From: Bacteriovoracaceae bacterium UBA6261
GTDB lineage: Bacteria; Bdellovibrionota; Bacteriovoracia; Bacteriovoracales; Bacteriovoracaceae
DNA: 7,394 nucleotides
Reading direction: 5' to 3'
NCBI GenBank assembly: GCA_002440825.1
Contig: DJVH01000118.1
Coordinates: 1 to 7,394, forward strand
The first letter of the stretch is position 1. Each line of letters starts with the position of its first letter. The translations under genes were made by a program, and so were the position numbers. Shown here one piece after another: positions 1 to 5,648 of the stretch. The notes beneath the pieces are model-generated. The model worked only from the letters and a program-made list of their open reading frames with translations. It ran no database searches and was not told the origin of the DNA.

Positions 1-50
1 TGTCTCAAGCAAACTCACAAGGCCAGGCAGCTCTAAAACTTTTAGGCTGA
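1..50 (+). CDS. Flagellin C-terminus (partial, 5' end outside window)
   Basis: The frame starting at base 3 reads SQANSQGQAALKLLG and stops at TGA (48-50). Bacterial flagellins typically end in a D0 helix of the form QAN-x-x-(P/G)-Q-x-x-L-x-L-L, and this tail fits that pattern closely. Flagellin is the extracellular filament subunit, and its C-terminal helix lines the filament core. A strong intrinsic terminator begins 31 bases after the stop, as expected at the end of a highly expressed gene. Only 15 codons are visible, so the call rests on the tail motif alone. Another protein with a similar amphipathic tail cannot be excluded. Confidence 0.6.
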   Translation, partial: SQANSQGQAALKLLG

Positions 51-80
51 TTCTTAGCTTGTTTAAATTTTTTTCTTGCG

Positions 81-112
81 AGGGCCGTCCAGTATGGATG
101 GCCCTTTTTTAT
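81..112 (+). terminator. Intrinsic terminator of the flagellin-like gene
   Basis: The arms GGGCCGTCC (82-90) and GGATGGCCC (96-104) pair with one G-U wobble. The stem can be extended by A91-T95, leaving a 3-base loop. Six Ts follow at 105-110. This is a textbook rho-independent terminator and isolates the upstream gene from the peroxidase gene. Confidence 0.88.
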
Positions 113-225
113 TTGGTTCAGTCATTTAAAGCGCAAAAATCTGCGAAAGGGTATTGGTTTTAAAAGCAAGAAAAAGGCAGATATTTATTATAGGCAAAAG
201 TTTTGAATTTTTCTAAATTGTCCCG

Positions 226-1512
226 ATGAAATTACTACTTTTGACTCTTTTTGCTTTTGCCCAGGCTTCAGTTCATGCTGAAGATATCGACAGCGTTCTA
301 AAACAAAAACTCGATTTTTTTCGTGTTTATCCAATGGAATCTATGCCAGTTCAAGAAAACCGCGCACAGATTGAACTGGGCAGACGTTTGTTTATGGAAC
401 CGGCCTTATCCGGAAATAGAAATATCAGCTGTATGGCCTGTCACCATCCCATGAAAGGAATGAGTGACGGATTGCCGCTTTCAAGAACCGAAGATCGTAA
501 AGGAATTCTCAAAAGAAATTCACCTGCGGTTTTTAATTTAGGGAGACCTGGCCATCCTTTTATGTTTTGGGATGGGAGAGTTCATTTTGAGGCCTCAACA
601 AAAACTTTTACAACTCCTGAGAAAAATCTCAGTAAAGAAATCACTGATGTGATGACCAGCGCCCTTTCGGCCCAGGCACTTTTTCCGATGGTCTCTATGG
701 AAGAAATGAAAGGAAAATCCGGAGAAAATGAGATTGCTGATGCAAAGTCGAATCAAGAAGCCTGGGAGAGAATTGTTCAGCGGTTAAAAAATGAAAAAAT
801 TGAAGGAAGAGGGAAAAGTTACAGCGAACTCTTCTTGCAGGCCTACCCGGAAACTCCCGTACAAAAAATAAATATCGGCCACGTTGCTGAGGCCATTGGC
901 AGATTTGAAAGCGAACAGTTTCAATCGACTGGCTCGCCTTTTAATCAATACCTGAAAGGAAACACTGAAGCGCTGACTCTTTCGCAAAAAAAAGGGCTTC
1001 TGGTTTTTATGGATCGCGGTTGTATCGCTTGCCACCAGGGCAGTGAGCTTGGACTCAATACCTTTTTTGCTTCTGTAGGAGTTCCTCAATGGGGCGCAAA
1101 ACCGATGCAAAAGGATTTGGGCAGAGGTGATATTAATAATGAAACATTTAGAAAACTGTTTTTCCGCACGCCTTCATTGCTGAATGTGGGACTGACTGCC
1201 CCTTATATGCACAACGGAGCTTTTGCGACATTGCGGGATGTGATTAATCACTATAGCAATATCAAAAATTCCATCGAGACGTTTTCTGTGTCCGAGACGA
1301 CAAGAACTTCTCTACCGGTTGAAGTTGAGGTTCTCAATGACCAGGGCTCAAAGTCAGAGATTTTCCGCTCGGTTGTGGCCCCTTTTCTTCGCAATGGTCT
1401 GAATTTGTCTGAGTCCGAGAAAAATCATCTCGAAGCTTTTTTGAAAGAGGCCCTCACCGATCCCAATTGGGTTCCGGCGAATTCTTTGGTGGAGAGACCT
1501 AAAAATCATTAA
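226..1512 (+). CDS. Di-haem cytochrome c peroxidase / MauG-family protein
   Basis: 428-residue periplasmic di-haem c-type cytochrome of the bacterial CcpA/MauG family, which reduces H2O2 or uses it to oxidise a protein partner. Residues 1-18 form a signal peptide, probably cleaved after VHA (18). Two CXXCH haem sites are visible: CMACH at 69-73 and CIACH at 266-270. Between them is the family motif FWDGR (114-118), whose Trp115 matches the inter-haem Trp. After the second haem come RTPSLLNVGLTAPYMHNG (314-331) and TLRDVINHY (335-343). Tyr343 falls where classical peroxidases have the Met ligand, as in MauG-like proteins. The ATG at 226 gives a good signal peptide but has no Shine-Dalgarno sequence in front. 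The gene stands alone: 113 bp separate it from the flagellin terminator and 150 bp from the next gene, with no obvious terminator after it. Family is certain; the subtype and substrate are inferred. Confidence 0.93.
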   Translation: MKLLLLTLFAFAQASVHAEDIDSVLKQKLDFFRVYPMESMPVQENRAQIELGRRLFMEPALSGNRNISCMACHHPMKGMSDGLPLSRTEDRKGILKRNSPAVFNLGRPGHPFMFWDGRVHFEASTKTFTTPEKNLSKEITDVMTSALSAQALFPMVSMEEMKGKSGENEIADAKSNQEAWERIVQRLKNEKIEGRGKSYSELFLQAYPETPVQKINIGHVAEAIGRFESEQFQSTGSPFNQYLKGNTEALTLSQKKGLLVFMDRGCIACHQGSELGLNTFFASVGVPQWGAKPMQKDLGRGDINNETFRKLFFRTPSLLNVGLTAPYMHNGAFATLRDVINHYSNIKNSIETFSVSETTRTSLPVEVEVLNDQGSKSEIFRSVVAPFLRNGLNLSESEKNHLEAFLKEALTDPNWVPANSLVERPKNH

Positions 1513-1523
1513 TTTTTCATTAC

Positions 1524-1541
1524 CTCAGGCTGAACTCAGGC
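1524..1541. repeat. Short direct repeat CTCAGGC, 11-bp period
   Basis: CTCAGGC occurs at 1524-1530 and again at 1535-1541, so the copies lie on the same face of the helix. They sit between the peroxidase stop codon and the nuclease gene. An operator is possible, but two 7-mers can also arise by chance. The rest of the 150-bp gap shows no clear promoter; the best -10-like hexamer is TATAAA at 1633-1638, without a convincing -35. Confidence 0.25.
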
Positions 1542-1649
1542 CAACTAGCTGCAATCAGTGGCTTAAAGCAAATGTATTTTGAGAGTAAATTTTATAAGTT
1601 CACTAGAGAATTTTTCTGGTTCTGTTACAACTTATAAAACGATTTCCAG

Positions 1650-1655
1650 AGAGGA
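1650..1655 (+). promoter_or_regulatory. Ribosome binding site fixing the start at 1663
   Basis: AGAGGA lies 7 bases before ATG 1663. It decides against the longer frame that would begin at TTG 1579, because the 28 extra residues have no RBS and would bury the signal peptide inside the protein. Confidence 0.75.
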
Positions 1656-1662
1656 AGGGCCG

Positions 1663-2142
1663 ATGAAATTATTAGTATTTTTCTCGATGATGACTATTGC
1701 CGTTTCGGCCTTTGCTTACGGTCCTAACTACCCGACTACTCCTAATACAACACTGACTCCTGGTAAACTTTGCGACAGACCATCGGGCTTCAGATACCCT
1801 GAGAAAATTGCTTATTGTGAAAGAGATGTGACGTATGAAACGAAAGAATATCTCATTTTAAACTACGACAAAAAGCTGGGCTATCACATCCGTACGATGA
1901 ATCGAATGGATTTCAAAATTGATCACTTTATCCCATTGTGTGCCGGTGGATCGAACGATCCGGTTAACCTGTGGCCTCAACATAAATCAGTCTATGAAAT
2001 AACGGATCCTGTTGAGCCTCTTCTTTGTCAAAGAATGCTGGAAGGAAAGCTTTCGCAAACGGACGCCGTTAAATTAATTATGAGAGCGAAGCTGGATCTG
2101 AATCAGGTTCCGGCCGTCATGAAAGTTCTGAACGGTCTTTAA
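1663..2142 (+). CDS. Secreted HNH-type nuclease-like protein
   Basis: 159-residue exported protein; residues 1-18 are a signal peptide ending AFA before YGPNYP. The core I86-DHFIPLCAGGSNDPVNLWPQ-H107 matches the DH-x-x-PL-x-x-GGSND-x-x-NLWP pattern of small secreted HNH-family endonucleases. His88 would be the general base, with Asp87 and Asn102 as metal-site or structural candidates. Spacing after Asn102 is shorter than in many HNH proteins, so the third metal ligand is unclear. Four cysteines (37, 52, 93, 122) remain in the mature protein and could form two disulfides, as expected outside the cytoplasm. In a predator or scavenger such an enzyme would degrade foreign DNA or RNA; this role is inferred. 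No immunity-like gene sits next to it, so a toxin role is not supported. It converges with the lipoprotein gene with no bases between the stops. Confidence 0.78.
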   Translation: MKLLVFFSMMTIAVSAFAYGPNYPTTPNTTLTPGKLCDRPSGFRYPEKIAYCERDVTYETKEYLILNYDKKLGYHIRTMNRMDFKIDHFIPLCAGGSNDPVNLWPQHKSVYEITDPVEPLLCQRMLEGKLSQTDAVKLIMRAKLDLNQVPAVMKVLNGL

Positions 2143-2157
2143 TTAAAAAAGACCGTT
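2131..2157. terminator. Perfect inverted repeat spanning both convergent stop codons
   Basis: AACGGTCTTT (2131-2140) and AAAGACCGTT (2148-2157) form a perfect 10-bp stem with loop AATTAAA. The left arm encodes the last three residues of the nuclease (NGL) plus the first base of its stop. The right arm encodes NGL and part of the final F codon of the lipoprotein on the other strand. It is well placed as a bidirectional terminator, but neither side has a U-tract after the hairpin; the T/A run is inside it. The structure is certain, the terminator role only likely. Confidence 0.5.
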
Positions 2158-3282
2158 ACAACCTTTATCTGAAGCACACTTTGACTGCAGATTGCTGATT
2201 TGTTCAACAGTGTTGCTGTTTTCAGTGTACGATAATTCCATTTTTCCGATTTTTCGATATGGCCAGGCCGAGTAATTGAGCGAGCCGTCTGCATTGAGGA
2301 ACATTTTATTTTTGCAGTCGTAGCTTCTTTCAGGAGCGTAATTATTGTCGCGAATGCAAAGGTAGCGTTTTCCATCATCAGTTGAGCCTGTTCCTGAGAC
2401 AAGAACCGTGTGAGCGTAAGAAGATTCATTCATGTCATTGATGACAATCGCAGGCATTTGATTGTGCTTGACTCTGAAATCGATATCATCAAACAGTTTT
2501 TTTGTTTCTTCAACCGGATTGGGCTCACCAGAGGCCACGATATGAAGTCCTTGAGTACTCATGGCGTTTCTTGCCCAGTTTTTCTTCACAGTATCTTCCA
2601 AAAGTTCTTTGACTTCAGGATCAGTGGAGAATTCTTTTAAATTTTTATATCCGCCGATATCAACCGGCTCATTGTTATTTATTTTACTGATAATGGATTT
2701 CAGTTCTCTTTGACGAACCAGAGGATCATCGGCCCCAAGCCGAGGACGATCCGGAAGGAATTGTGCGAGTCTGTTAAACCGCTGGGTAATCACTGCGTGT
2801 CCCCAGCAAAAACCAGTGTAATCGCTGTATTTTGCGTAAAATTCGCCATCAGAATTTGTGAAAGAAAGAGAGTTTTCAGCGCTGTCATCATTGGCCGTTT
2901 TAGAACGGTTCAGGATGTCGAAATTTTTCGGACAAAGCATCTGACATGAACAGGATTTTGAATCACAAGTTCCCCAGGCTTCGCATGTGCACATTTTATC
3001 TTTGATGGCCGAAAAATTTTTTGAATCTTTGGTCCCTATCACTTCGAGAGCATCATTGGGAGTTTTACAGTTGCTTCCAAAAGGTGACTGACCTGAATGG
3101 GCCATAGATTCATTTTTCAAAGCTTCATAGGCTTCTGTCCCGGAAGAGCTTCTGAATCCGGCCCCAGTGAGTAAGTTGGTAAAAGCTGCTCCTACTGCGG
3201 TTCCAATTTGCGTTTCACAGGAAGACATCAGAAGTGTCAGTGCGAAAAGGAAGAAAAGGTGAATTTTATTATTTCTTTTCAT
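2143..3282 (-). CDS. Lipoprotein with Cys-rich segment and papain-like catalytic pattern
   Basis: 379 residues, not a protein I recognise by name. A lipoprotein signal peptide ends in LMSSC, with lipidation expected at Cys22. Glu at +2 favours the outer membrane. Residues 98-117 are Cys-rich (C98, 100, 106, 111, 113, 117), perhaps disulfide-bonded or metal-binding. Next comes GFCWGHA with Cys159 preceding Trp, then AHTVLVSG with His291, then YLCIRDNNY with Asp312 and Asn313/314. This order and style (G-x-C-x-G, HxVxVxG, DNN-Y-x-P) is that of papain-like cysteine proteases or related folds, so a Cys159/His291/Asp312 triad is proposed. More cysteines follow at 309, 323, 369 and 375. The ATG overlaps the upstream gene by 14 bp and has a good RBS (3287-3292), so translation is probably coupled. 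Lipoprotein: fairly sure. Protease: inferred. Confidence 0.65.
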   Translation of the reverse strand: MKRNNKIHLFFLFALTLLMSSCETQIGTAVGAAFTNLLTGAGFRSSSGTEAYEALKNESMAHSGQSPFGSNCKTPNDALEVIGTKDSKNFSAIKDKMCTCEAWGTCDSKSCSCQMLCPKNFDILNRSKTANDDSAENSLSFTNSDGEFYAKYSDYTGFCWGHAVITQRFNRLAQFLPDRPRLGADDPLVRQRELKSIISKINNNEPVDIGGYKNLKEFSTDPEVKELLEDTVKKNWARNAMSTQGLHIVASGEPNPVEETKKLFDDIDFRVKHNQMPAIVINDMNESSYAHTVLVSGTGSTDDGKRYLCIRDNNYAPERSYDCKNKMFLNADGSLNYSAWPYRKIGKMELSYTENSNTVEQISNLQSKCASDKGCNGLF

Positions 3283-4108
3283 TCAGCTCTCCAACCATAT
3301 CGTAAATGTATTTCTTTTCACTGTTTTCCTTAAAATAAAGGTCAGCGAGTTTTACGTGTTTGTCTTCAAATTTTCCTTTCTCAAGGTAATCATTCAAAAG
3401 TGAGCAGATGATCGTGCTCATCGCAAAAGAATCGGGATACTGCTTGTATTGTTTGTTACAGTAAAGCGTTTTCACTTCTTTTTTATGGAGTAAAACATTT
3501 AATGAATCATAAATCGTAATATTGAAATCATTTGTCGATTGTGCTGCCCCTTGCGGGTTCAACAGACTGAAAGCTTTTTGATATTCATGCGCTTTGATCA
3601 GATTGATAAGATTCTCTTCATGAGCAAAACGTCCGTAGAAGCCTTTCACTTCAGGGGGCATTTGGTTTTTCTTCAGTGGAAGATAATTTTCCAGAGTTTT
3701 AAAATAATAATCAATATCTGCCGTTTTGAACTGTGGGTTTTTTTGGAAATAGTTTTTACTGTCTTCATAAAGAGATCGAACTTTCTCTTTATCATTTTTA
3801 TCGATGGCGATAGCAATCAGGTTAATGTAGGCCTCTGATTTATTTTCTGAAACATTCATTTCAATGGCATTTTGATAATAGCGGGCGGCCTTCTCAAAAA
3901 AGCGATATTGATAAAGCTCCCGGCCGGCGAGCAAATTGAGAAAAAACTTTTTTTCTTCCGGAAGACTTTTGTTTTTCAGCTCTTGTTGAACGCGCTCTTC
4001 AATTTTTTTTAATTCTTTTTTTGAAAGAATTTTTGAATCAGGTTCTAAGGCGCTGATGGAGTTGGAATAAAAGAAAATACAAAGGAGAAGTGTCATCATA
4101 CTTTTCAT
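3269..4108 (-). CDS. Exported TPR-like helical protein, first gene of the operon
   Basis: 279 residues, with a signal peptide probably cleaved after SISA (20). The mature part is Lys/Glu-rich and almost all helical. A coiled-coil-like stretch (about 28-50) leads into TPR-like helix pairs at about 57-120, for example LLAGRELYQYRFFEKAARYY and the following AYINLIAIAI helix. Helical repeats continue to about 260 but diverge from the TPR consensus. TPR folds bind peptides or proteins, so it may scaffold or chaperone the downstream lipoprotein; this is inferred from the 14-bp gene overlap. The promoter just upstream puts the transcript start at or next to the A of this ATG, and no Shine-Dalgarno sequence is present, so a leaderless mRNA is likely. 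The exact function is unknown. Confidence 0.72.
   Translation of the reverse strand: MKSMMTLLLCIFFYSNSISALEPDSKILSKKELKKIEERVQQELKNKSLPEEKKFFLNLLAGRELYQYRFFEKAARYYQNAIEMNVSENKSEAYINLIAIAIDKNDKEKVRSLYEDSKNYFQKNPQFKTADIDYYFKTLENYLPLKKNQMPPEVKGFYGRFAHEENLINLIKAHEYQKAFSLLNPQGAAQSTNDFNITIYDSLNVLLHKKEVKTLYCNKQYKQYPDSFAMSTIICSLLNDYLEKGKFEDKHVKLADLYFKENSEKKYIYDMVGELNEKK
3287..3292 (-). promoter_or_regulatory. RBS of the lipoprotein gene inside the upstream TPR gene
   Basis: GGAGAG on the minus strand lies 4 bases before the lipoprotein ATG (3282) and within the last codons of the TPR-like gene. With the 14-bp overlap it suggests coupled translation of the two proteins. The first gene of the same operon has no RBS at all. 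Confidence 0.65.
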
Positions 4109-4114
4109 ATGACT

Positions 4115-4144
4115 ATTATAGTGAATTTTTGTTTTTTCAGTCAG
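4115..4144 (-). promoter_or_regulatory. Sigma70-type promoter of the TPR/lipoprotein operon (leaderless)
   Basis: On the minus strand a perfect TATAAT -10 (4120-4115) lies 18 bases after CTGACT (4144-4139), a 4/6 match to the -35 consensus. Six bases separate the -10 from the ATG at 4108, so transcription should start at or beside the start codon. Spacing and sequence are strong for a housekeeping promoter; the start site itself is predicted. Confidence 0.7.
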
Positions 4145-4182
4145 AACGGGGAGAATTTGCCCCAGGAAATCAGACGGGAATA

Positions 4183-4203
4183 GGGCCTCCTGAACAGAGG
4201 CCC
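4183..4203 (-). terminator. Hairpin after the aminotransferase gene, possible weak terminator
   Basis: GGGCCTC (4183-4189) pairs perfectly with GAGGCCC (4197-4203) around a 7-base loop, 11 bases past the aminotransferase stop. The sequence after it on the minus strand is T-poor (TATTCCCGTC), so termination may be inefficient or need a factor. It separates the gene from the promoter of the next operon. Confidence 0.45.
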
Positions 4204-4213
4204 CTAAGTTGGC

Positions 4214-5380
4214 TTAAGCTTGATAATTTTTTAAGAATTCTCTGAGAGGCCCTGCTCCTTCTAAAATCATCTCTGTAGAACAGCTGAAGGCCAGCCTCAG
4301 GGATTGATTTGTTGTTTTTGCTTCTCCGAAACAGTCACCTGGAGCGTTACCAATTCCGGCCTGGGCCATGGCCTCTGAAAGTTTGCTGACATCAATGCCA
4401 TCTTTTACCCGGCACCAAAGATAAAAGGCCCCGTGAGGAATGTAAGGTGTGAGCAATTCATTTCCTGCAAGAGCTTCAAGAAAAAGATCTCTGCGTTTTA
4501 AATATTCTTCATTCATTTTTTTGTACCAGTCATCAGGCGTTGAAAGTGCTGCGATGGCACCCCATTGAGTCACGCTGTTTATTCCGTTGACGGTACAGCG
4601 AAGAAGTTTGCCGGCGCGATCATTAAAGAGCTCGTTTCTGCAGGCAAAATATCCCAGACGAAGACCGCTCATTGCATAGGATTTTGAAAAAGAATAAACC
4701 GAGATCGTTTTGTCATAGTCGGGAATAAGTGATCCGATAGAAGTATGCTTTCCACCGTCAAATAAAACGTGTTCATAAGCTTCATCACTGACCAGCCAGA
4801 GATTGTGTTTGACTGCAAGGTCTGCGATTTTCTGCAATTCTTCTTTTGGAATAATGGCGCCCGTCGGATTTTGAGGAGAGTTGAGAAAAATGACCTTGGT
4901 TTTAGGAGTGATTTTTGATTCGATATCAACGGCACGGTAAACATAGCTGTGCTCAGGTTTTAATTCAACTCCAATAGTTTTTGCACCGGCAAGACGGGCA
5001 TTTTCAACGGCTTCGGTCCACATCGGATCCGGGACGATGACTTCATCGTTTTCTTCAACAATGCATTGATAGAGGACATAAAGAGCGTGCATGGCCCCAT
5101 TAGTGACCGAAATATGTTTGCTTTCAATGTTGAGTTTATTTTGAGTCTGCAATTTTTTGGCGAGAGCTTCGCGCAGTTCAGGAATGCCGTTGTTGGGAAT
5201 ATAATGTGTTTTATTTTCTTTTAGGGCCTTTTCCATAGCGGCCTTCACATTGGGATGAACATCAAAACTTGGATCGCCTGATTCAAATCTGTAGATCTTG
5301 GTTCCATCTCGCTGAGCCTTCAGTAGTTTTTCGCGAATAACGACAATTTTCCCCAGAGAAATTTGATCTAGACGATTCAT
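4214..5380 (-). CDS. Class I/II PLP-dependent aminotransferase (aspartate aminotransferase-like)
   Basis: 388 residues, normal full length for fold-type I aminotransferases, with no signal peptide, so cytoplasmic. It transfers an amino group between an amino acid and a 2-oxo acid using pyridoxal phosphate. Key sites in order: GDPSF near 35-39; DPMW with Trp121 stacking on the cofactor ring; NSPQNPTG (167-174) with Asn171; SDEAY (198-202) with Asp199 and Tyr202; the SFSKSYAMSGLRLGY block with PLP-binding Lys233 and phosphate-binding Arg241; and SLRLAFS with Arg362, which binds the substrate carboxylate. All catalytic residues are present. The sequence resembles the AspB-type Igamma subgroup, which uses aspartate or aromatic/branched substrates; I cannot fix the substrate. 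The ATG at 5380 has a strong RBS, GGGAGGG (5395-5389), 8 bases upstream. It is divergent from the protease gene and appears unrelated to it in function. Confidence 0.92.
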   Translation of the reverse strand: MNRLDQISLGKIVVIREKLLKAQRDGTKIYRFESGDPSFDVHPNVKAAMEKALKENKTHYIPNNGIPELREALAKKLQTQNKLNIESKHISVTNGAMHALYVLYQCIVEENDEVIVPDPMWTEAVENARLAGAKTIGVELKPEHSYVYRAVDIESKITPKTKVIFLNSPQNPTGAIIPKEELQKIADLAVKHNLWLVSDEAYEHVLFDGGKHTSIGSLIPDYDKTISVYSFSKSYAMSGLRLGYFACRNELFNDRAGKLLRCTVNGINSVTQWGAIAALSTPDDWYKKMNEEYLKRRDLFLEALAGNELLTPYIPHGAFYLWCRVKDGIDVSKLSEAMAQAGIGNAPGDCFGEAKTTNQSLRLAFSCSTEMILEGAGPLREFLKNYQA

Positions 5381-5553
5381 GAGACGGACCCTCCCAAAAG
5401 ATTGAATGTAACGATTTTATTGCAGAGAATAGCGAAACTGCCAGCGAAATTAGTGTAGCTCTTTGGTTTATTATTTTCCAGTGAATTTTCGTATGAAAGA
5501 GTTAAAGCTTAAGAAAAAACTATCCAAGACCTAGCAAAAAGCACGGGTATTAA

Positions 5554-5573
5554 GCGATGTAAGTTTATATCAC
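5554..5573. repeat. Imperfect hairpin upstream of the protease promoter
   Basis: GCGATGTA (5554-5561) pairs with TATATCAC (5566-5573) around loop AGTT, with one mismatch and one G-T pair. It ends 10 bases before the candidate -35 of the protease gene, a place where a regulator could bind. In the 268-bp divergent gap (5381-5648) I see only this, the promoter candidate and the RBSs. Confidence 0.3.
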
Positions 5574-5583
5574 TATCCTTTGA

Positions 5584-5612
5584 TTGCACTAAATTCGTCC
5601 GTCCTTTGTAAT
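5584..5612 (+). promoter_or_regulatory. Candidate promoter of the protease gene
   Basis: TTGCAC (5584-5589, 3/6 to the -35 consensus), a 17-base spacer and TGTAAT (5607-5612, 5/6 to the -10) would start transcription near 5619. That gives a leader of about 30 bases containing the RBS. Spacing is ideal but the -35 is weak. Confidence 0.4.
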
Positions 5613-5636
5613 GGAACTATAGAATTTCCTATTATC

Positions 5637-5642
5637 AAGGAT
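5637..5642 (+). promoter_or_regulatory. RBS fixing the GTG start at 5649
   Basis: AAGGAT lies 6 bases before GTG 5649. Starting there gives a clean 18-residue signal peptide. The open frame extends upstream to TTG 5580, but those 23 residues have no RBS and overlap the candidate promoter. Confidence 0.65.
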
Positions 5643-5648
5643 GATATT

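Noticed and set aside
1579..1662. Longer start (TTG 1579) for the nuclease gene
   Set aside because: It has no RBS, and the extra residues would hide the signal peptide that begins exactly at ATG 1663 after a good RBS.
1663..2142. Nuclease as a bacteriocin or toxin with an immunity partner
   Set aside because: It has only a signal peptide and a small domain, with no delivery domain; the neighbouring gene is on the opposite strand and does not look like an immunity protein.
2139..2949. Open frames on the opposite strand or in other frames within the lipoprotein gene
   Set aside because: They have no RBS, no recognisable motif and biased, shadow-like composition; the 379-residue frame has a lipobox and coherent motifs.
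2932..2991. Cys cluster of the lipoprotein as an iron-sulfur or zinc finger site
   Set aside because: The spacing fits no ferredoxin, rubredoxin or zinc-finger pattern I know, and disulfides are at least as likely outside the cytoplasm.
5493..5534. 13-codon Lys-rich ORF in the divergent intergenic region
   Set aside because: It has no RBS, is very short, and its Lys-rich content is expected by chance in AT-rich DNA.
5536..5580. Possible riboswitch upstream of the protease gene
   Set aside because: Only one imperfect hairpin is visible, no known aptamer core can be recognised, and it lies upstream of the likely transcription start.
5580..5648. Longer start (TTG 5580) for the protease gene
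   Set aside because: It has no RBS, overlaps the candidate promoter, and puts 23 residues before a typical signal peptide.
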